A DNA stretch of 40,757 nucleotides from Pseudorhodoplanes sp. (GCA_013388965.1 JACAEG010000113.1:1-40757); one strand, 5' to 3'; shown: positions 26,129-34,146, counted from the first letter of the stretch. The notes: a model not told the origin generated them from the sequence alone. Numbers and translations are program-made.

Positions 26129-26602
26129 CGTACCGCCGCCTCTCAAGCGCGGATAAGGCGAACCGAGCCTCCCGCAAGCTGCATGATCCAGCAATTTCTA
26201 TCGCCGGGTTGCCGCACGGCCAAACGCATAATTTTCGCGCGATTCTTCAAGCTGTCATCTGATCATTGCAGTCATGGGTCTTGCGGCACTGCAAGGCGTC
26301 GTCGCGTTTCTGGCGTCCCTCGCCGCAAGCGTCCAGCCGACCATTTCCGATTTCCGCCCGCTTCCCGCCGCAGCGCCGACGCAACGCCGCATTGACCGAG
26401 GTTGCGCGCGGCAAGTGCGCCGCAGCGCTTTCGCAGTCGCGAGAATGCAGCGCACCATTTCGGATGAATTCGAGTCAAAGCCGGAACGGAAATTCTTCAC
26501 CCCGCCGGCACAGCGTCTTTTGTTTGCCACAGACTCGGGGTATGGTGAAAATACAACAGGCAACAGAAAACTGGAAAATCCAGGCTCACAACAGGAGGCG
26601 AC
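26129..26602. other. 474-base intergenic region between porin and zinc-ribbon gene
   Basis: No gene I can support lies here. The left third holds the porin leader and a candidate promoter (26195-26223), and the right end holds the strong ribosome site of the next gene (AGGAGG, 26593-26598). A TTGCCA (26524-26529) with GAAAAT 17 bases later (26547-26552) could be the promoter of the zinc-ribbon gene, but the -10 match is weak. The central 250 bases show short frames on both strands with no recognisable product. An untranslated regulatory RNA cannot be excluded from sequence alone. Confidence 0.6.
26195..26223 (-). promoter_or_regulatory. Candidate porin promoter
   Basis: On the minus strand TTGGCC (26223-26218) and TAGAAA (26200-26195) are 17 bases apart, about 67 bases before the porin ATG. 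Each box matches the sigma-70 consensus at four of six positions. Confidence 0.35.
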
Positions 26603-26809
26603 ATGCGTATCCATTCCGATGTGCCGAGTGGTGTGACTGTCAACCAGATCCTCGGCCGGCCCGTGTGCCCGTCGTGTGGCGAGACGATGTTCGCGGCGGT
26701 AGAGACCCATTTCCTTGGCCGCGGCCGCATCAGCAATCGCTGGTCTTGCGAGGCCTGCGATCATCAATTCCAGACCTCGATGGAGCTGCCCTTCGCCGAA
26801 TGCTGTTGA
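26603..26809 (+). CDS. Small zinc-ribbon protein
   Basis: The 68-residue protein has two C-x-x-C knuckles, C-P-S-C (about 22-25) and C-E-A-C (about 49-52), which form a rubredoxin/zinc-ribbon site. It ends in A-E-C-C. There is no signal peptide or membrane segment. I do not recognise a characterised family; similar short proteins occur as hypothetical zinc-ribbon proteins in Rhizobiales. Coding status is well supported: AGGAGG lies 4 bases before the ATG, and a perfect terminator hairpin follows the stop within about 20 bases, so it is a stand-alone transcription unit. A role in nucleic-acid or protein binding is the usual guess for such modules. Confidence 0.8.
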   Translation: MRIHSDVPSGVTVNQILGRPVCPSCGETMFAAVETHFLGRGRISNRWSCEACDHQFQTSMELPFAECC

Positions 26810-26829
26810 CGGAAATCCCCGTCCTGGCA

Positions 26830-26862
26830 GCAAAAGGCCCGCCAGAATCGCGGGCCTTTTGC
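26830..26862 (+). terminator. Intrinsic terminator of the zinc-ribbon gene
   Basis: A perfect 13-bp stem (GCAAAAGGCCCGC, 26830-26842, with its complement at 26850-26862) encloses the 7-base loop CAGAATC. The T-rich half of the stem, CCTTTTGC, plays the part of the U-tract. It lies 20 bases after the stop codon at 26809 and ahead of the promoter of the next gene. Confidence 0.85.
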
Positions 26863-26904
26863 TTTGGCGGCCCTGGCGGCGCCTTCAGCGTCGCAGCTTT
26901 GCTT

Positions 26905-26934
26905 TTGCCAGCCCTTGCCGACATCTGCTAAATT
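26905..26934 (+). promoter_or_regulatory. Candidate promoter of the flavin monooxygenase gene
   Basis: TTGCCA (26905-26910, five of six matches) and TAAATT (26929-26934, four of six) are 18 bases apart, about 35 bases before the ATG at 26970, and come after the terminator of the previous gene. Confidence 0.45.
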
Positions 26935-26969
26935 TATTCAGTGGGCTGACGAATTGCCGGGAATGCAGC

Positions 26970-28154
26970 ATGACAGGATCCAATGGAGCCAACCTTCCCT
27001 TTCTCGTCGCGGGCGGCGGCATCGGCGGCCTCGTCGCCGCCTATGCGCTCGCGCTCAAGGGGTTTCCGGTGCGCGTGCTCGAACAGGCCGACGGCTTTCG
27101 CGAGCTCGGCGCCGGCATCCAGCTCGGGCCCAACATTTTCCGCGCGCTGGAGAGGATCGGGCTGAAGGACGCCGTGCTGGCCGACGCGTGGCGGCCCGGT
27201 GCGCTCACCATGCGCTGCGGCGTCACCGGCAAGATCATCACCACCATGCCGCTCGGCGAGAGGGCCGAGGCCTATTTCGGCCAGCCCTATGCCGTGACCC
27301 ATCGTGCCGACATCCACGGCGTCTATCTCCGGGCCTGCCAGGGCCACCCTCTTGTCACGCTCGAAACCGAGCGCGAGGTCGAGGATTTCGAGGATTCCGG
27401 CAATGCCGTGACCGTCATGCTCAAGGGCGGCGAGCGCATCCAGGGCCGCGCGCTGATCGGCTGCGACGGTCTGTGGTCGAAGGTGCGCGGCAGGATCGTG
27501 GGCGACGGCAAGCCGCGCGTGTCCGGCCACATCGCCTATCGTGCGGTCCTCAGGCGCGAGGACGTGCCGGACGATCTGTGGCAGCCCGACATGGTGCTCT
27601 ATGCCGGCCCGCGCACGCATTTCGTGCAGTATCCGCTGCGGCGCGGCGAGCTCTACAATCTCGTCGCGGTGTTTCATTCCGACAGGTATGTCGAGGGCTG
27701 GAACACGGAGGGCGACAAGCAGCTTCTCTACGATCATTTCGCGGGCCAGCAGCCGCAGGTGCTGCGCATGCTCGAGCGGATCGAGACCTGGCGCTTCTGG
27801 GTGCTGTGCGACCGCGAGCCGGTCAAGGACTGGTCGAAGGGCCGCGTCACACTCCTTGGCGATGCCGCCCATCCCATGCTGCAATATCTGGCGCAGGGTG
27901 CCTGCCAGGCCACCGAGGATGCCGTATGGCTGGCCGAGAAGGTCGCCGAACAGCCCGACGATCTGCCGAGCGCCTTCCGGGCCTACCAGCAGCAGCGCTA
28001 TCTGCGGACCGGCCGCGTGCAGATCATGGCGCGCGTCTACGGCGAATTCTTCCATGCCCGCGGCGTCACCGCCGAGCTGCGCGACGCCATGCTCGGCGCC
28101 CGTACCCCCGAACAGGCCTATGAGGGGATCAACTGGCTGTATGGCGGGATGTAG
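26970..28154 (+). CDS. FAD-dependent monooxygenase, 3-hydroxybenzoate 6-hydroxylase-like
   Basis: This is a 394-residue class A flavoprotein hydroxylase. The N-terminal Rossmann motif is G-G-G-I-G-G-L (about 15-21), the D-G fingerprint reads I-G-C-D-G-L-W-S-K-V-R near 167, and the second FAD site is L-L-G-D-A-A-H-P-M-L-Q-Y-L-A-Q-G-A-C (about 294-311). The H-P-M-L-Q-Y-L-A-Q-G and the closing N-W-L-Y-G-G segment are close to what I recall of 3-hydroxybenzoate 6-monooxygenases, which form gentisate with NADH and oxygen; salicylate hydroxylases are the alternative. No gentisate dioxygenase is in the window. It converges with the PDC-hydrolase-like gene, with a palindromic element in the gap. Confidence 0.85.
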   Translation: MTGSNGANLPFLVAGGGIGGLVAAYALALKGFPVRVLEQADGFRELGAGIQLGPNIFRALERIGLKDAVLADAWRPGALTMRCGVTGKIITTMPLGERAEAYFGQPYAVTHRADIHGVYLRACQGHPLVTLETEREVEDFEDSGNAVTVMLKGGERIQGRALIGCDGLWSKVRGRIVGDGKPRVSGHIAYRAVLRREDVPDDLWQPDMVLYAGPRTHFVQYPLRRGELYNLVAVFHSDRYVEGWNTEGDKQLLYDHFAGQQPQVLRMLERIETWRFWVLCDREPVKDWSKGRVTLLGDAAHPMLQYLAQGACQATEDAVWLAEKVAEQPDDLPSAFRAYQQQRYLRTGRVQIMARVYGEFFHARGVTAELRDAMLGARTPEQAYEGINWLYGGM

Positions 28155-28184
28155 CGAGGACAGCCGTTGCGCAGCGCCAAACGT

Positions 28185-28256
28185 GATCCGTCGCCCTTCG
28201 AGGCCCGCCATTGGCGCGCAAGCACGCCAATGGCTCGCGCCCCGGGATGACGGATC
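28185..28256. repeat. Palindromic intergenic element (REP-like)
   Basis: Between two convergent genes the outer arms GATCCGTC (28185-28192) and GACGGATC (28249-28256) are perfect inverted copies, and an inner perfect stem GCCATTGGCG (28207-28216) pairs with CGCCAATGGC (28225-28234). The left arm (CCGTCGCCCTTCGAGGC) matches the reverse complement of the element at 39652-39700 (CCGTCGCCCTTCAAGGC), so both belong to one family. It may also act as a transcription stop for both genes. Confidence 0.7.
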
Positions 28257-28279
28257 GAGATTGACCCACTCCGGTCTGA

Positions 28280-29137
28280 TCAGAACCCGTAGAGCCGTGC
28301 GGGATTGTCGACAAGCACCTTGCGCTGGAGCGCGGCGTCGGACGCGAATTGCGGAACCAGATCGACGAGATCGGCCTCGTCGCATGCATGCGTCGGGTTC
28401 GGATGCGGGAAATCCGTCCCCCACATCACGCGGTCGGGCGCGGCTTCGATGATCGCGCGGGCGATCGGCACCGCCTTGTCATAGGGGGGGAAGTCGATCC
28501 GCTCCGCGCCGCAGACCTTGATCCAGCAATTGTCGCGTCTGGCGATTTCCAGCAGCCGGCGGAAGGGCGGCTGATCCAAGCCATCGGCCGCGGGCACGCG
28601 GCCCATATGGTCGATCACGAAGGGAAGCGGCAGCGCGGTCATCGTCTCGGTCAGCGGGATGATGTCGCTGCCATAGACGTGCAGGACCACATGCCAGCCG
28701 CGGCCCCTGATCCGGTCGATCACGCGGCGGAACACGTCCATGTCCGGCGCGCCGCCCAGATGCTTGACGAAATTGAAACGAACCCCGCGCACGCCGCCGT
28801 CGTGCAATCCGTCGAGCTCCTTGTCGCCGAACGTGTCGTCCACGATCGCGACCCCGCGATAGCGGTCCGGCCGCCAGGCGATGGCGTCGAGCATCGCGCG
28901 GTTGTCGGTGCCGTGGCAGCTTGCTTGCACGATCACTGCGCGATCGATGCCGAGATGCGCGTGCAAGGCCGCCAGCGCCTCCTTCGGCGCGTCCTCCGGC
29001 GTGTAGCGGCGGTTGGGTGCATAGGGAAAGACATTCCCCGGTCCGAATACATGGCAATGCGCGTCGCAGGTTCCGGACGGAAGCCGGAAGCGCGGCGTGC
29101 GGCGTGCGGCAAGATCGAGGGCGTGTGCGCCAGTCAT
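28280..29137 (-). CDS. Amidohydrolase, 2-pyrone-4,6-dicarboxylate hydrolase-like
   Basis: The 285-residue TIM-barrel protein belongs to the amidohydrolase_2 family, near LigI-type lactonases that open 2-pyrone-4,6-dicarboxylate in protocatechuate 4,5-cleavage. Motifs are C-D-A-H-C-H-V-F-G-P near residue 24 (paired His), V-I-D-H-M-G-R-V-P in the middle and M-W-G-T-D-F-P-H-P-N near 240 (the catalytic Asp). Other sugar lactonases share these features, so the substrate is uncertain. ATG 29137 lies 4 bases after the stop of the TctC-like gene, so the two form an operon; this pairing of a Bug protein with a ring-fission hydrolase suggests uptake and use of an aromatic-derived acid. Confidence 0.85.
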   Translation of the reverse strand: MTGAHALDLAARRTPRFRLPSGTCDAHCHVFGPGNVFPYAPNRRYTPEDAPKEALAALHAHLGIDRAVIVQASCHGTDNRAMLDAIAWRPDRYRGVAIVDDTFGDKELDGLHDGGVRGVRFNFVKHLGGAPDMDVFRRVIDRIRGRGWHVVLHVYGSDIIPLTETMTALPLPFVIDHMGRVPAADGLDQPPFRRLLEIARRDNCWIKVCGAERIDFPPYDKAVPIARAIIEAAPDRVMWGTDFPHPNPTHACDEADLVDLVPQFASDAALQRKVLVDNPARLYGF

Positions 29138-29141
29138 GGAG

Positions 29142-30125
29142 TCAGCGCTTCTGGATACCGGCTTTCTCGATCACCTTGGACCACTTCTCGATGTCGGACT
29201 TCAGCCGCGCCTGGATTTCGTCGGGCGTCGAGCCCCTGGCCTCGATGCCCATGCCCAGCGCCTTCTGCCGGACTTCCGGATCGGCCAGCACCTCGTTGAG
29301 CGCCTTGTTGAGGATCGCGACCACGTCCGCCGGCGTGCCTGCGGGCGCATAGATCGCATTCCAGGACGTCACCTCGAAGTCGCCGCCGCCTGCGGCCTTC
29401 ACGGTCGGCACGCCCGGCAGATAGGCCGCCGTGTTCGTGCCCGACGTGCCCACCGGAATGAACTTCTTTGACTCGATACCCCCGCGCAAGGCGGCATAGA
29501 ATTCCACCACCATCTGCACGTCGTTGCGCTCGAGCCCGATCAGCGCCTCGCCGCTGGTCTTGAACGGCACGATCACGGCGTCGATGCCGGCCGTGGTCTT
29601 GAACAGTTCGGCGGCGAGGTTCTGGGTCGAGCCCGCCGCGATGGTGCCGATATTCAGCGTGCCGGGCTTTTCCTTCGCGGCCTTGATGAAATCGCCGAGC
29701 GTCTTGTAGGGCCCCTGCGCGTTGGTCACCATGATGATGTCGAAATAGCCCATCGCCGAGACCGGCGTGAAATCCTTCACCGGGTCGAAGGGCAACTTGC
29801 TGAACAGCCCGACGCTCACGGCCGTGCCGTTCGTGAAGATGGCGAGGGTGTAGCCATCGGGCGGCGACTGCATCACGGCGCGCGCGGCCGCGATGCCGCC
29901 GGCGCCGGGATTGTTCTCGACCACGAAGCGCTGCCCGAGCTTGTCGCTCAGCTTGTCGGCGACGAGCCGCGCCGTCACATCGGCCACCCCGCCCGCGCCG
30001 AACGGCAGGATCAGGCGCACCGGCTTGTCGGGATATTTCTGGGCGGACGCAGGCGCCGCGCCCAGGGCCGCCGATAATGCCAAGGCCGCGCAAAGCGCGA
30101 GCGTCCTGAACGATCCGCGAAACAT
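29142..30125 (-). CDS. Tripartite tricarboxylate transporter substrate-binding protein (Bug/TctC)
   Basis: This is a 327-residue periplasmic binding protein. A signal peptide ends at about residue 29 (A-P-A-S-A-Q-K). The family opening Y-P-D-K-P-V-R-L-I-L-P-F-G-A-G-G follows, then V-V-E-N-N-P-G-A-G-G and the central P-F-K-T-S-G segment of Bug proteins, which bind carboxylates and related acids. The start is ATG 30125, with GGGAGG 7 bases upstream. No TctA or TctB membrane partner is in the window, as is common for this expanded family. It is the first gene of a two-gene unit with the PDC-hydrolase-like amidohydrolase. Confidence 0.93.
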   Translation of the reverse strand: MFRGSFRTLALCAALALSAALGAAPASAQKYPDKPVRLILPFGAGGVADVTARLVADKLSDKLGQRFVVENNPGAGGIAAARAVMQSPPDGYTLAIFTNGTAVSVGLFSKLPFDPVKDFTPVSAMGYFDIIMVTNAQGPYKTLGDFIKAAKEKPGTLNIGTIAAGSTQNLAAELFKTTAGIDAVIVPFKTSGEALIGLERNDVQMVVEFYAALRGGIESKKFIPVGTSGTNTAAYLPGVPTVKAAGGGDFEVTSWNAIYAPAGTPADVVAILNKALNEVLADPEVRQKALGMGIEARGSTPDEIQARLKSDIEKWSKVIEKAGIQKR

Positions 30126-30209
30126 TGTCGATCCTCCCTTTGGGACAGCCTGCGACGCGGCGCGGGCGGCGCAACGCATACTATGACTTCCAGCGCAGGC
30201 AAACCCCGC

Positions 30210-31343
30210 TCACCGGGGTGGGATGTCGCCCCGTTCCCAGCCCTGCCGGGTGGCTGCGCTGAAGGCGGAAAAGCGCCCGGCTCCGATCGCCTCGCGCATG
30301 CCGCGCATCAGCGTCTGGTAATAGGCCAGGTTGACGACGGAGAGCAGGATCGCGCCCAGCGTCTCGTTGGCCTTGACCAGATGATGCAGATAGGCGCGCG
30401 AATAGTCGCGCGCGGCCGGACAATCGCTCTCCTCGTCGAGCGGGCGCGGGTCGTCGGCATGCCGCGCATTCCTCAGGTTGACCGGCCCGAATCGGGTGAA
30501 GGCGAGACCGTGGCGGCCGTTTCTCGTCGGCATGACGCAGTCGAACATGTCGATGCCGCGCGCGACCGCCTGCAACAGATCGTCGGGCGTGCCGACGCCC
30601 ATCAGGTAGCGCGGGCGGTCGGCCGGAAGGACCGGCGCCGTGGTCTCGATCATCGCGAGCATGGTCTCCTGCGGCTCGCCGACCGCGAGGCCGCCAATGG
30701 CGTAACCCTGGAAATCCATGCCGACCAGCGCGCGGGCGCTCGCCATGCGCTGCGCCGGATCGTCGCCACCCTGCACGATGCCGAACAATGCGCGGCCCGC
30801 GGGTGCGCTCTCGAAGGCGCGCTTGCAGCGCTCGGCCCAGCGCAGTGAGAGCAGCATGCCACGCTCGATCTCGGCGCGGCTCGCCGGCAGTCGCACGCAT
30901 TCGTCGAGCTGCATGATGATGTCGGCGCCAAGCAGAAGCTGGATTTCGATCGCGCGCTCGGGTGAAAGGACATAGGTCGCGCCGTCGACATGCGAGCGGA
31001 AGGTCACCGCCTGCTCGTCGACCTTGCGCAGCTGCGACAGCGACATGACCTGGAAGCCGCCGGAATCGGTCAGGATCGGGGCCGGCCAGTTCATGAATTT
31101 GTGCAGGCCGCCGAGCGCGGCAACCCGCTCCGGTCCCGGACGCAGCATCAGGTGATAGGTGTTCGCCAGCACGATTTCCGCGCCGGTTTTCGCCACCTCC
31201 TCCGGCGCCACCGCCTTCACCGTCGCCTGCGTTCCTACCGGCATGAAGGCCGGCGTCTGCACGCGGCCATGCGGCGTGACGCATTCGCCGCGGCGCGCGG
31301 CGCCGTCGGTCGAGAGAAGGCGGAAGGAAAAGGAGTCGATCAT
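30210..31343 (-). CDS. tgt: Queuine tRNA-ribosyltransferase (Tgt) lacking the usual zinc site
   Basis: Tgt exchanges guanine 34 of tRNA-Asp, Asn, His and Tyr for preQ1. The 377-residue product has intact catalytic parts: D93 in [17 protein letters not shown], and the nucleophile D268 in [14 protein letters not shown]. The C-terminal structural zinc site (three Cys in C-x-C-x-x-C plus His in characterised bacterial Tgt) reads S306-D-C308-P-A-A311 with V337 in place of His, so three of four ligands are gone while the flanking S-R-A-Y-L-H-H and N-L-A-Y-Y-Q are kept. Start 31343 is preferred; ATG 31355 lies inside a repeat unit. It is the last gene after queA. Confidence 0.95.
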   Translation of the reverse strand: MIDSFSFRLLSTDGAARRGECVTPHGRVQTPAFMPVGTQATVKAVAPEEVAKTGAEIVLANTYHLMLRPGPERVAALGGLHKFMNWPAPILTDSGGFQVMSLSQLRKVDEQAVTFRSHVDGATYVLSPERAIEIQLLLGADIIMQLDECVRLPASRAEIERGMLLSLRWAERCKRAFESAPAGRALFGIVQGGDDPAQRMASARALVGMDFQGYAIGGLAVGEPQETMLAMIETTAPVLPADRPRYLMGVGTPDDLLQAVARGIDMFDCVMPTRNGRHGLAFTRFGPVNLRNARHADDPRPLDEESDCPAARDYSRAYLHHLVKANETLGAILLSVVNLAYYQTLMRGMREAIGAGRFSAFSAATRQGWERGDIPPR

Positions 31344-31350
31344 TGCTCGC

Positions 31351-31448
31351 GTCATGCCGGGGCGCCGCACAGCGGCAAGCCCGAAATCCATAATCTCTGT
31401 GGGGTTATGGATTCAGGGTTCGGCCCGGGCGGGCCGCCCCGGAATGAC
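31351..31448. repeat. Pair of inverted palindromic units at the queA/tgt junction
   Basis: Two related units of about 44 bases face each other: unit A at 31351-31393 begins GTCATGCCGGGGC and ends GAAATCCATAA; unit B at 31405-31448, read on the minus strand, begins GTCATTCCGGGGC and ends GAATCCATAA. An 11-base spacer separates them. This is the layout of a BIME-type mosaic of REP elements. The queA stop codon is the TAA at the end of unit B, so the last 15 or so QueA residues are encoded by repeat, and the alternative tgt start at 31355 lies in unit A. Confidence 0.75.
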
Positions 31449-32529
31449 CAGAAACGGAGGGAAACAGCAAGCACGCATCCCCATACGAATAGAACCGGTA
31501 CCCCGCCTCGATCGCATGCGCATAGGCGCGCTGCATGGTTTCGAGCCCCGAAAAGGCCGCAACCAGCATGAACAGCGTCGAGCGCGGCAGATGGAAATTC
31601 GTCAGCATCAGATCGACCGCGCGGAACCGATAGCCGGGGGTGATGAAGATCGCGGTCTCTCCGGAAAACGCGCGGACGCTTCCATCCTCGCCCGCCGCAC
31701 TCTCGAGCAGCCGCAGCGCGGTGGAGCCGACGGCGACGACGCGGCCGCCCGCCGCGCGCGCCGCGTTCAAGGCGTCCGCCACGTCCTGCGGCACCGCGCC
31801 CCATTCCGCATGCATCCGGTGCTCGGCGGTGTCGTCCGCCTTGACCGGAAGGAAGGTTCCTGCGCCCACATGCAACGTGACGCGGTGAACGGCGATGCCG
31901 CGCGCGGCCAGGCGCGCGATCAGGTCGTCGGTGAAATGCAGGCCTGCCGTAGGCGCGGCGACCGAGCCTTCCTCCTGCGCGAACAGCGTCTGGTAATCCG
32001 CGCGGTCGCGCTCGTCGGCGGATCGGCGCGCGGCGATATAGGGCGGCAGCGGCATCTCGCCCCGCTCGTCGATGGCCCGATCGAGAACCGGGCCGTGCAG
32101 CGCGAAGGAGAGCGTGACCTCCCCGCCCTCGCCTTTCGCCTCCACGGTAGCGTCGAGCTGGCCCAGAAAGCAGACGCGGCCCTCCTCGCCGAAACGGACC
32201 GTGTCGCCTGCGACCAGCCGCTTCGCCGGCCTGACGAAAGCGAGCCAGCGCGAGCCGTCGATCCGCCTGTGCAAGGTCGCCTCGATGCGCGGCTCCTCGC
32301 CGCGGCCGATGCGGCGCCCGAACAGGCGGGCCGGGATCACCCGGGTGTCGTTGACGACCAGCGCGTCGCCCGGCCGCAGCAGGTCGGGGAGATCGCGCAC
32401 GATGCGATCCTCCCATTCCGGCTCCTGTCCCGGGCGCACGACCAGCAGCCGCGCGGCGTCCCGCGGCGAGACGGGCCGCAACGCGATCCGCTCCGGCGGA
32501 AGATCGAAGTTGAAAAGGTCGGTGCGCAA
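31405..32529 (-). CDS. queA: S-adenosylmethionine:tRNA ribosyltransferase-isomerase (QueA)
   Basis: QueA turns preQ1 in tRNA into epoxyqueuosine using the ribosyl part of SAM. The 374-residue product shows family motifs [40 protein letters not shown] and Y-S-Y-G-D-A. No ATG precedes the conserved start. TTG 32529 is chosen because it gives [11 protein letters not shown], the usual family opening; TTG 32556 is an alternative. After Y-G-D-A-C-L-L-F-P the protein runs on for a tail ([11 protein letters not shown]) encoded by a palindromic repeat, which is not part of the family. tgt, the preceding step of the pathway, follows 61 bases downstream. Confidence 0.95.
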   Translation of the reverse strand: MRTDLFNFDLPPERIALRPVSPRDAARLLVVRPGQEPEWEDRIVRDLPDLLRPGDALVVNDTRVIPARLFGRRIGRGEEPRIEATLHRRIDGSRWLAFVRPAKRLVAGDTVRFGEEGRVCFLGQLDATVEAKGEGGEVTLSFALHGPVLDRAIDERGEMPLPPYIAARRSADERDRADYQTLFAQEEGSVAAPTAGLHFTDDLIARLAARGIAVHRVTLHVGAGTFLPVKADDTAEHRMHAEWGAVPQDVADALNAARAAGGRVVAVGSTALRLLESAAGEDGSVRAFSGETAIFITPGYRFRAVDLMLTNFHLPRSTLFMLVAAFSGLETMQRAYAHAIEAGYRFYSYGDACLLFPSVSGHSGAARPGRTLNP

Positions 32530-32568
32530 GGCGAAAGGGATCTCCGCAGCCGGCAAGGCGCGCGTCAG

Positions 32569-32991
32569 CTATGCCCGCTTCTGCCCGCGCGTATCGACAA
32601 ATCGAAGCGCCAGCGGCCGGCCCGCGATCGCGCCCCCGAGCGAGGCAGTCAATTTCACCGGCGTGCAGCGGTTCAGCGTGTCGACGACCGAGCGCTGATA
32701 GACGGCGCGGACCGCGGCGCCCACACCCGGCGTCATGTAGGTGAAACGCGGCTCGCCCGTCACCTCGCCGTCACGGTTGAAGACAAAGCGGATGGTGATT
32801 TCCATGCCCGGATGCAGCACCTCGCGCGGAGGCATCCAGCATCGGGAAAGGAAACGGACGACCTCGTCCTGCGTGTTGAAGCTTCTCGGCTCGTCCGGCG
32901 CCCGCGCGCGCTGCTGCGCGGCGGCGCCCGCGGTCATGCCGAGCAGGACCCACCCGCCGAGCAAGACCGCCAGGATCCGCCGCCCGATCAT
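32569..32991 (-). CDS. Small secreted protein, possible TonB C-terminal-like fold
   Basis: The 140-residue product has a clear signal peptide (about 1-26, R-R-I-L-A-V-L-L-G-G, ending G-A-A-A-Q). The mature part contains I-T-I-R-F-V-F-N-R-D-G-E-V-T-G-E-P-R-F, a strand-turn-strand pattern like that of TonB C-terminal domains, followed by a helix (A-V-R-A-V-Y-Q-R-S-V-V-D-T-L-N-R-C). Two cysteines (S-R-C-W and N-R-C-T) could pair in the periplasm. I do not know its function. It starts 3 bases after the stop of the cytoplasmic cyclophilin gene and ends just before queA, so it belongs to the same operon. Confidence 0.75.
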   Translation of the reverse strand: MIGRRILAVLLGGWVLLGMTAGAAAQQRARAPDEPRSFNTQDEVVRFLSRCWMPPREVLHPGMEITIRFVFNRDGEVTGEPRFTYMTPGVGAAVRAVYQRSVVDTLNRCTPVKLTASLGGAIAGRPLALRFVDTRGQKRA

Positions 32992-32994
32992 GCC

Positions 32995-33453
32995 TCACGC
33001 CGCCATGCGGGCCCTGAGGATTTTGTCCGGGTTGTCGACCGGCTCGCCACGCTTGATCTTGTCGACATTCTCCATGCCCTTCGTGACCTGCCCCCAGACC
33101 GTATATTGCTTGTTCAGGAAGGGTGCGTCCTCGAAGCAGATGAAGAACTGGCTGTCGCCGGAATCCGGGTTCTGTGCGCGCGCCATCGAGACGGTGCCGC
33201 GCCTGTGCGGTTCGGCGTTGAACTCGGCCTTCAGCTTCTTGCCCGAGCCGCCGGTGCCGGTGCCGTGCGGGCAGCCGGTCTGCGCCATGAAGCCGTCGAT
33301 CACGCGATGGAAGACGATGCCGTCGTAGAAGCCCTCGCGGACCAGTTCCTTGATGCGCGCGACATGGTTGGGCGCAAGGTCGGGGCGCATGGCAATCTCC
33401 ACTTCGCCCTGCGTCGTTTCCAGGATCATCGTGTCTTCCGGCTTGGCGCTCAT
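32995..33453 (-). CDS. Cytoplasmic peptidyl-prolyl cis-trans isomerase (cyclophilin)
   Basis: This 152-residue cyclophilin has no signal peptide, so it assists proline isomerisation in the cytoplasm. The catalytic segment is F-H-R-V-I-D-G-F-M-A-Q-T-G (catalytic Arg in F-H-R), with S-M-A-R, D-S-G-D-S-Q-F-F-I-C-F and V-W-G-Q-V-T-K-G-M further on. GAGAGG lies 7 bases before ATG 33453. It is the second of two adjacent cyclophilin genes; the first makes an exported form. Confidence 0.95.
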   Translation of the reverse strand: MSAKPEDTMILETTQGEVEIAMRPDLAPNHVARIKELVREGFYDGIVFHRVIDGFMAQTGCPHGTGTGGSGKKLKAEFNAEPHRRGTVSMARAQNPDSGDSQFFICFEDAPFLNKQYTVWGQVTKGMENVDKIKRGEPVDNPDKILRARMAA

Positions 33454-33570
33454 TTGTAAACCTCTCGCTTCCTTATCAACTCGCTACACTCTCGCACCGC
33501 CGCCCTGAGGCCAGCGCAGCGCGCAAGCCTTGAAGCACGGCGGATGGATACCTGCACGGCGTGGGTGCGC

Positions 33571-34146
33571 TCAGCTCTTGGCGTCGGCGGCGACCTGCGC
33601 GCGGATGATCACGTCCGGGTCTGTGACGGCGCCGCTCTGCGAGCCCGCCGGCGCCTTCTTGAGCTTGTCCACGACATCCATGCCCGCAATGACGTCGCCA
33701 ATGACGGTATAATTTCCATTCAGGAAAGAACCGTCCGCGAACATGATGAAGAATTGCGAATTGGCGGAATTGGGGTCGCTCGCACGCGCCATCCCGACCA
33801 CGCCGCGCTTGAACGGCACCTGCGCGAACTCGGCCTGGAGATTCGGATATTTCGACTTGCCGGTGCCGTTCTTCTTCTCGCCGTCGCCGGTCTGCGCCAT
33901 GAATCCTTCCATGACACGGTGGAACGGCACGTTGTTGTAGAAGCCCTCGCGCGTCAGCAGCTTGATGCGCTCGGCATGCCGGGGCGCGATGTCGGGCCGC
34001 AGCTTGATGACGATGCGGCCGTATTTGGTGTCCAGCAGGATGGTGTTTTGCGGGTCGGCGCCGGCGGGCAAGGTCACCTGGGCTTGGGCGGGCGCGCAGA
34101 ACAGCGCGGCGATCAGGGCGGCCGTCAAGGCGAACAGGCGAATCAT
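33571..34146 (-). CDS. Periplasmic peptidyl-prolyl cis-trans isomerase (cyclophilin)
   Basis: This is a 191-residue cyclophilin with a signal peptide (M-I-R-L-F-A-L-T-A-A-L, cleavage near A-Q-A-Q-V), so it acts in the periplasm. Catalytic motifs are present: F-H-R-V-M-E-G-F-M-A-Q-T-G-D, G-M-A-R, N-S-A-N-S-Q-F-F-I-M-F, and V-I-G-D-V-I-A-G-M. AAGGA 7 bases before ATG 34146 fixes the start; the longer frame to 34191 would hide the signal peptide. It lies 46 bases after coaD and 117 bases before the cytoplasmic copy. Confidence 0.95.
   Translation of the reverse strand: MIRLFALTAALIAALFCAPAQAQVTLPAGADPQNTILLDTKYGRIVIKLRPDIAPRHAERIKLLTREGFYNNVPFHRVMEGFMAQTGDGEKKNGTGKSKYPNLQAEFAQVPFKRGVVGMARASDPNSANSQFFIMFADGSFLNGNYTVIGDVIAGMDVVDKLKKAPAGSQSGAVTDPDVIIRAQVAADAKS

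Noticed and set aside
30203-30219. Short hairpin ACCCC/GGGGT at the tgt stop as terminator
   Set aside because: The stem is only 5 bp with a 7-base loop and only two T bases follow on the minus strand; too weak to call.
32995-34146. Two adjacent cyclophilin genes as a recent duplication
   Set aside because: The two products differ clearly in sequence and destination (one exported, one not), and the pair is common in related genomes as far as I recall.
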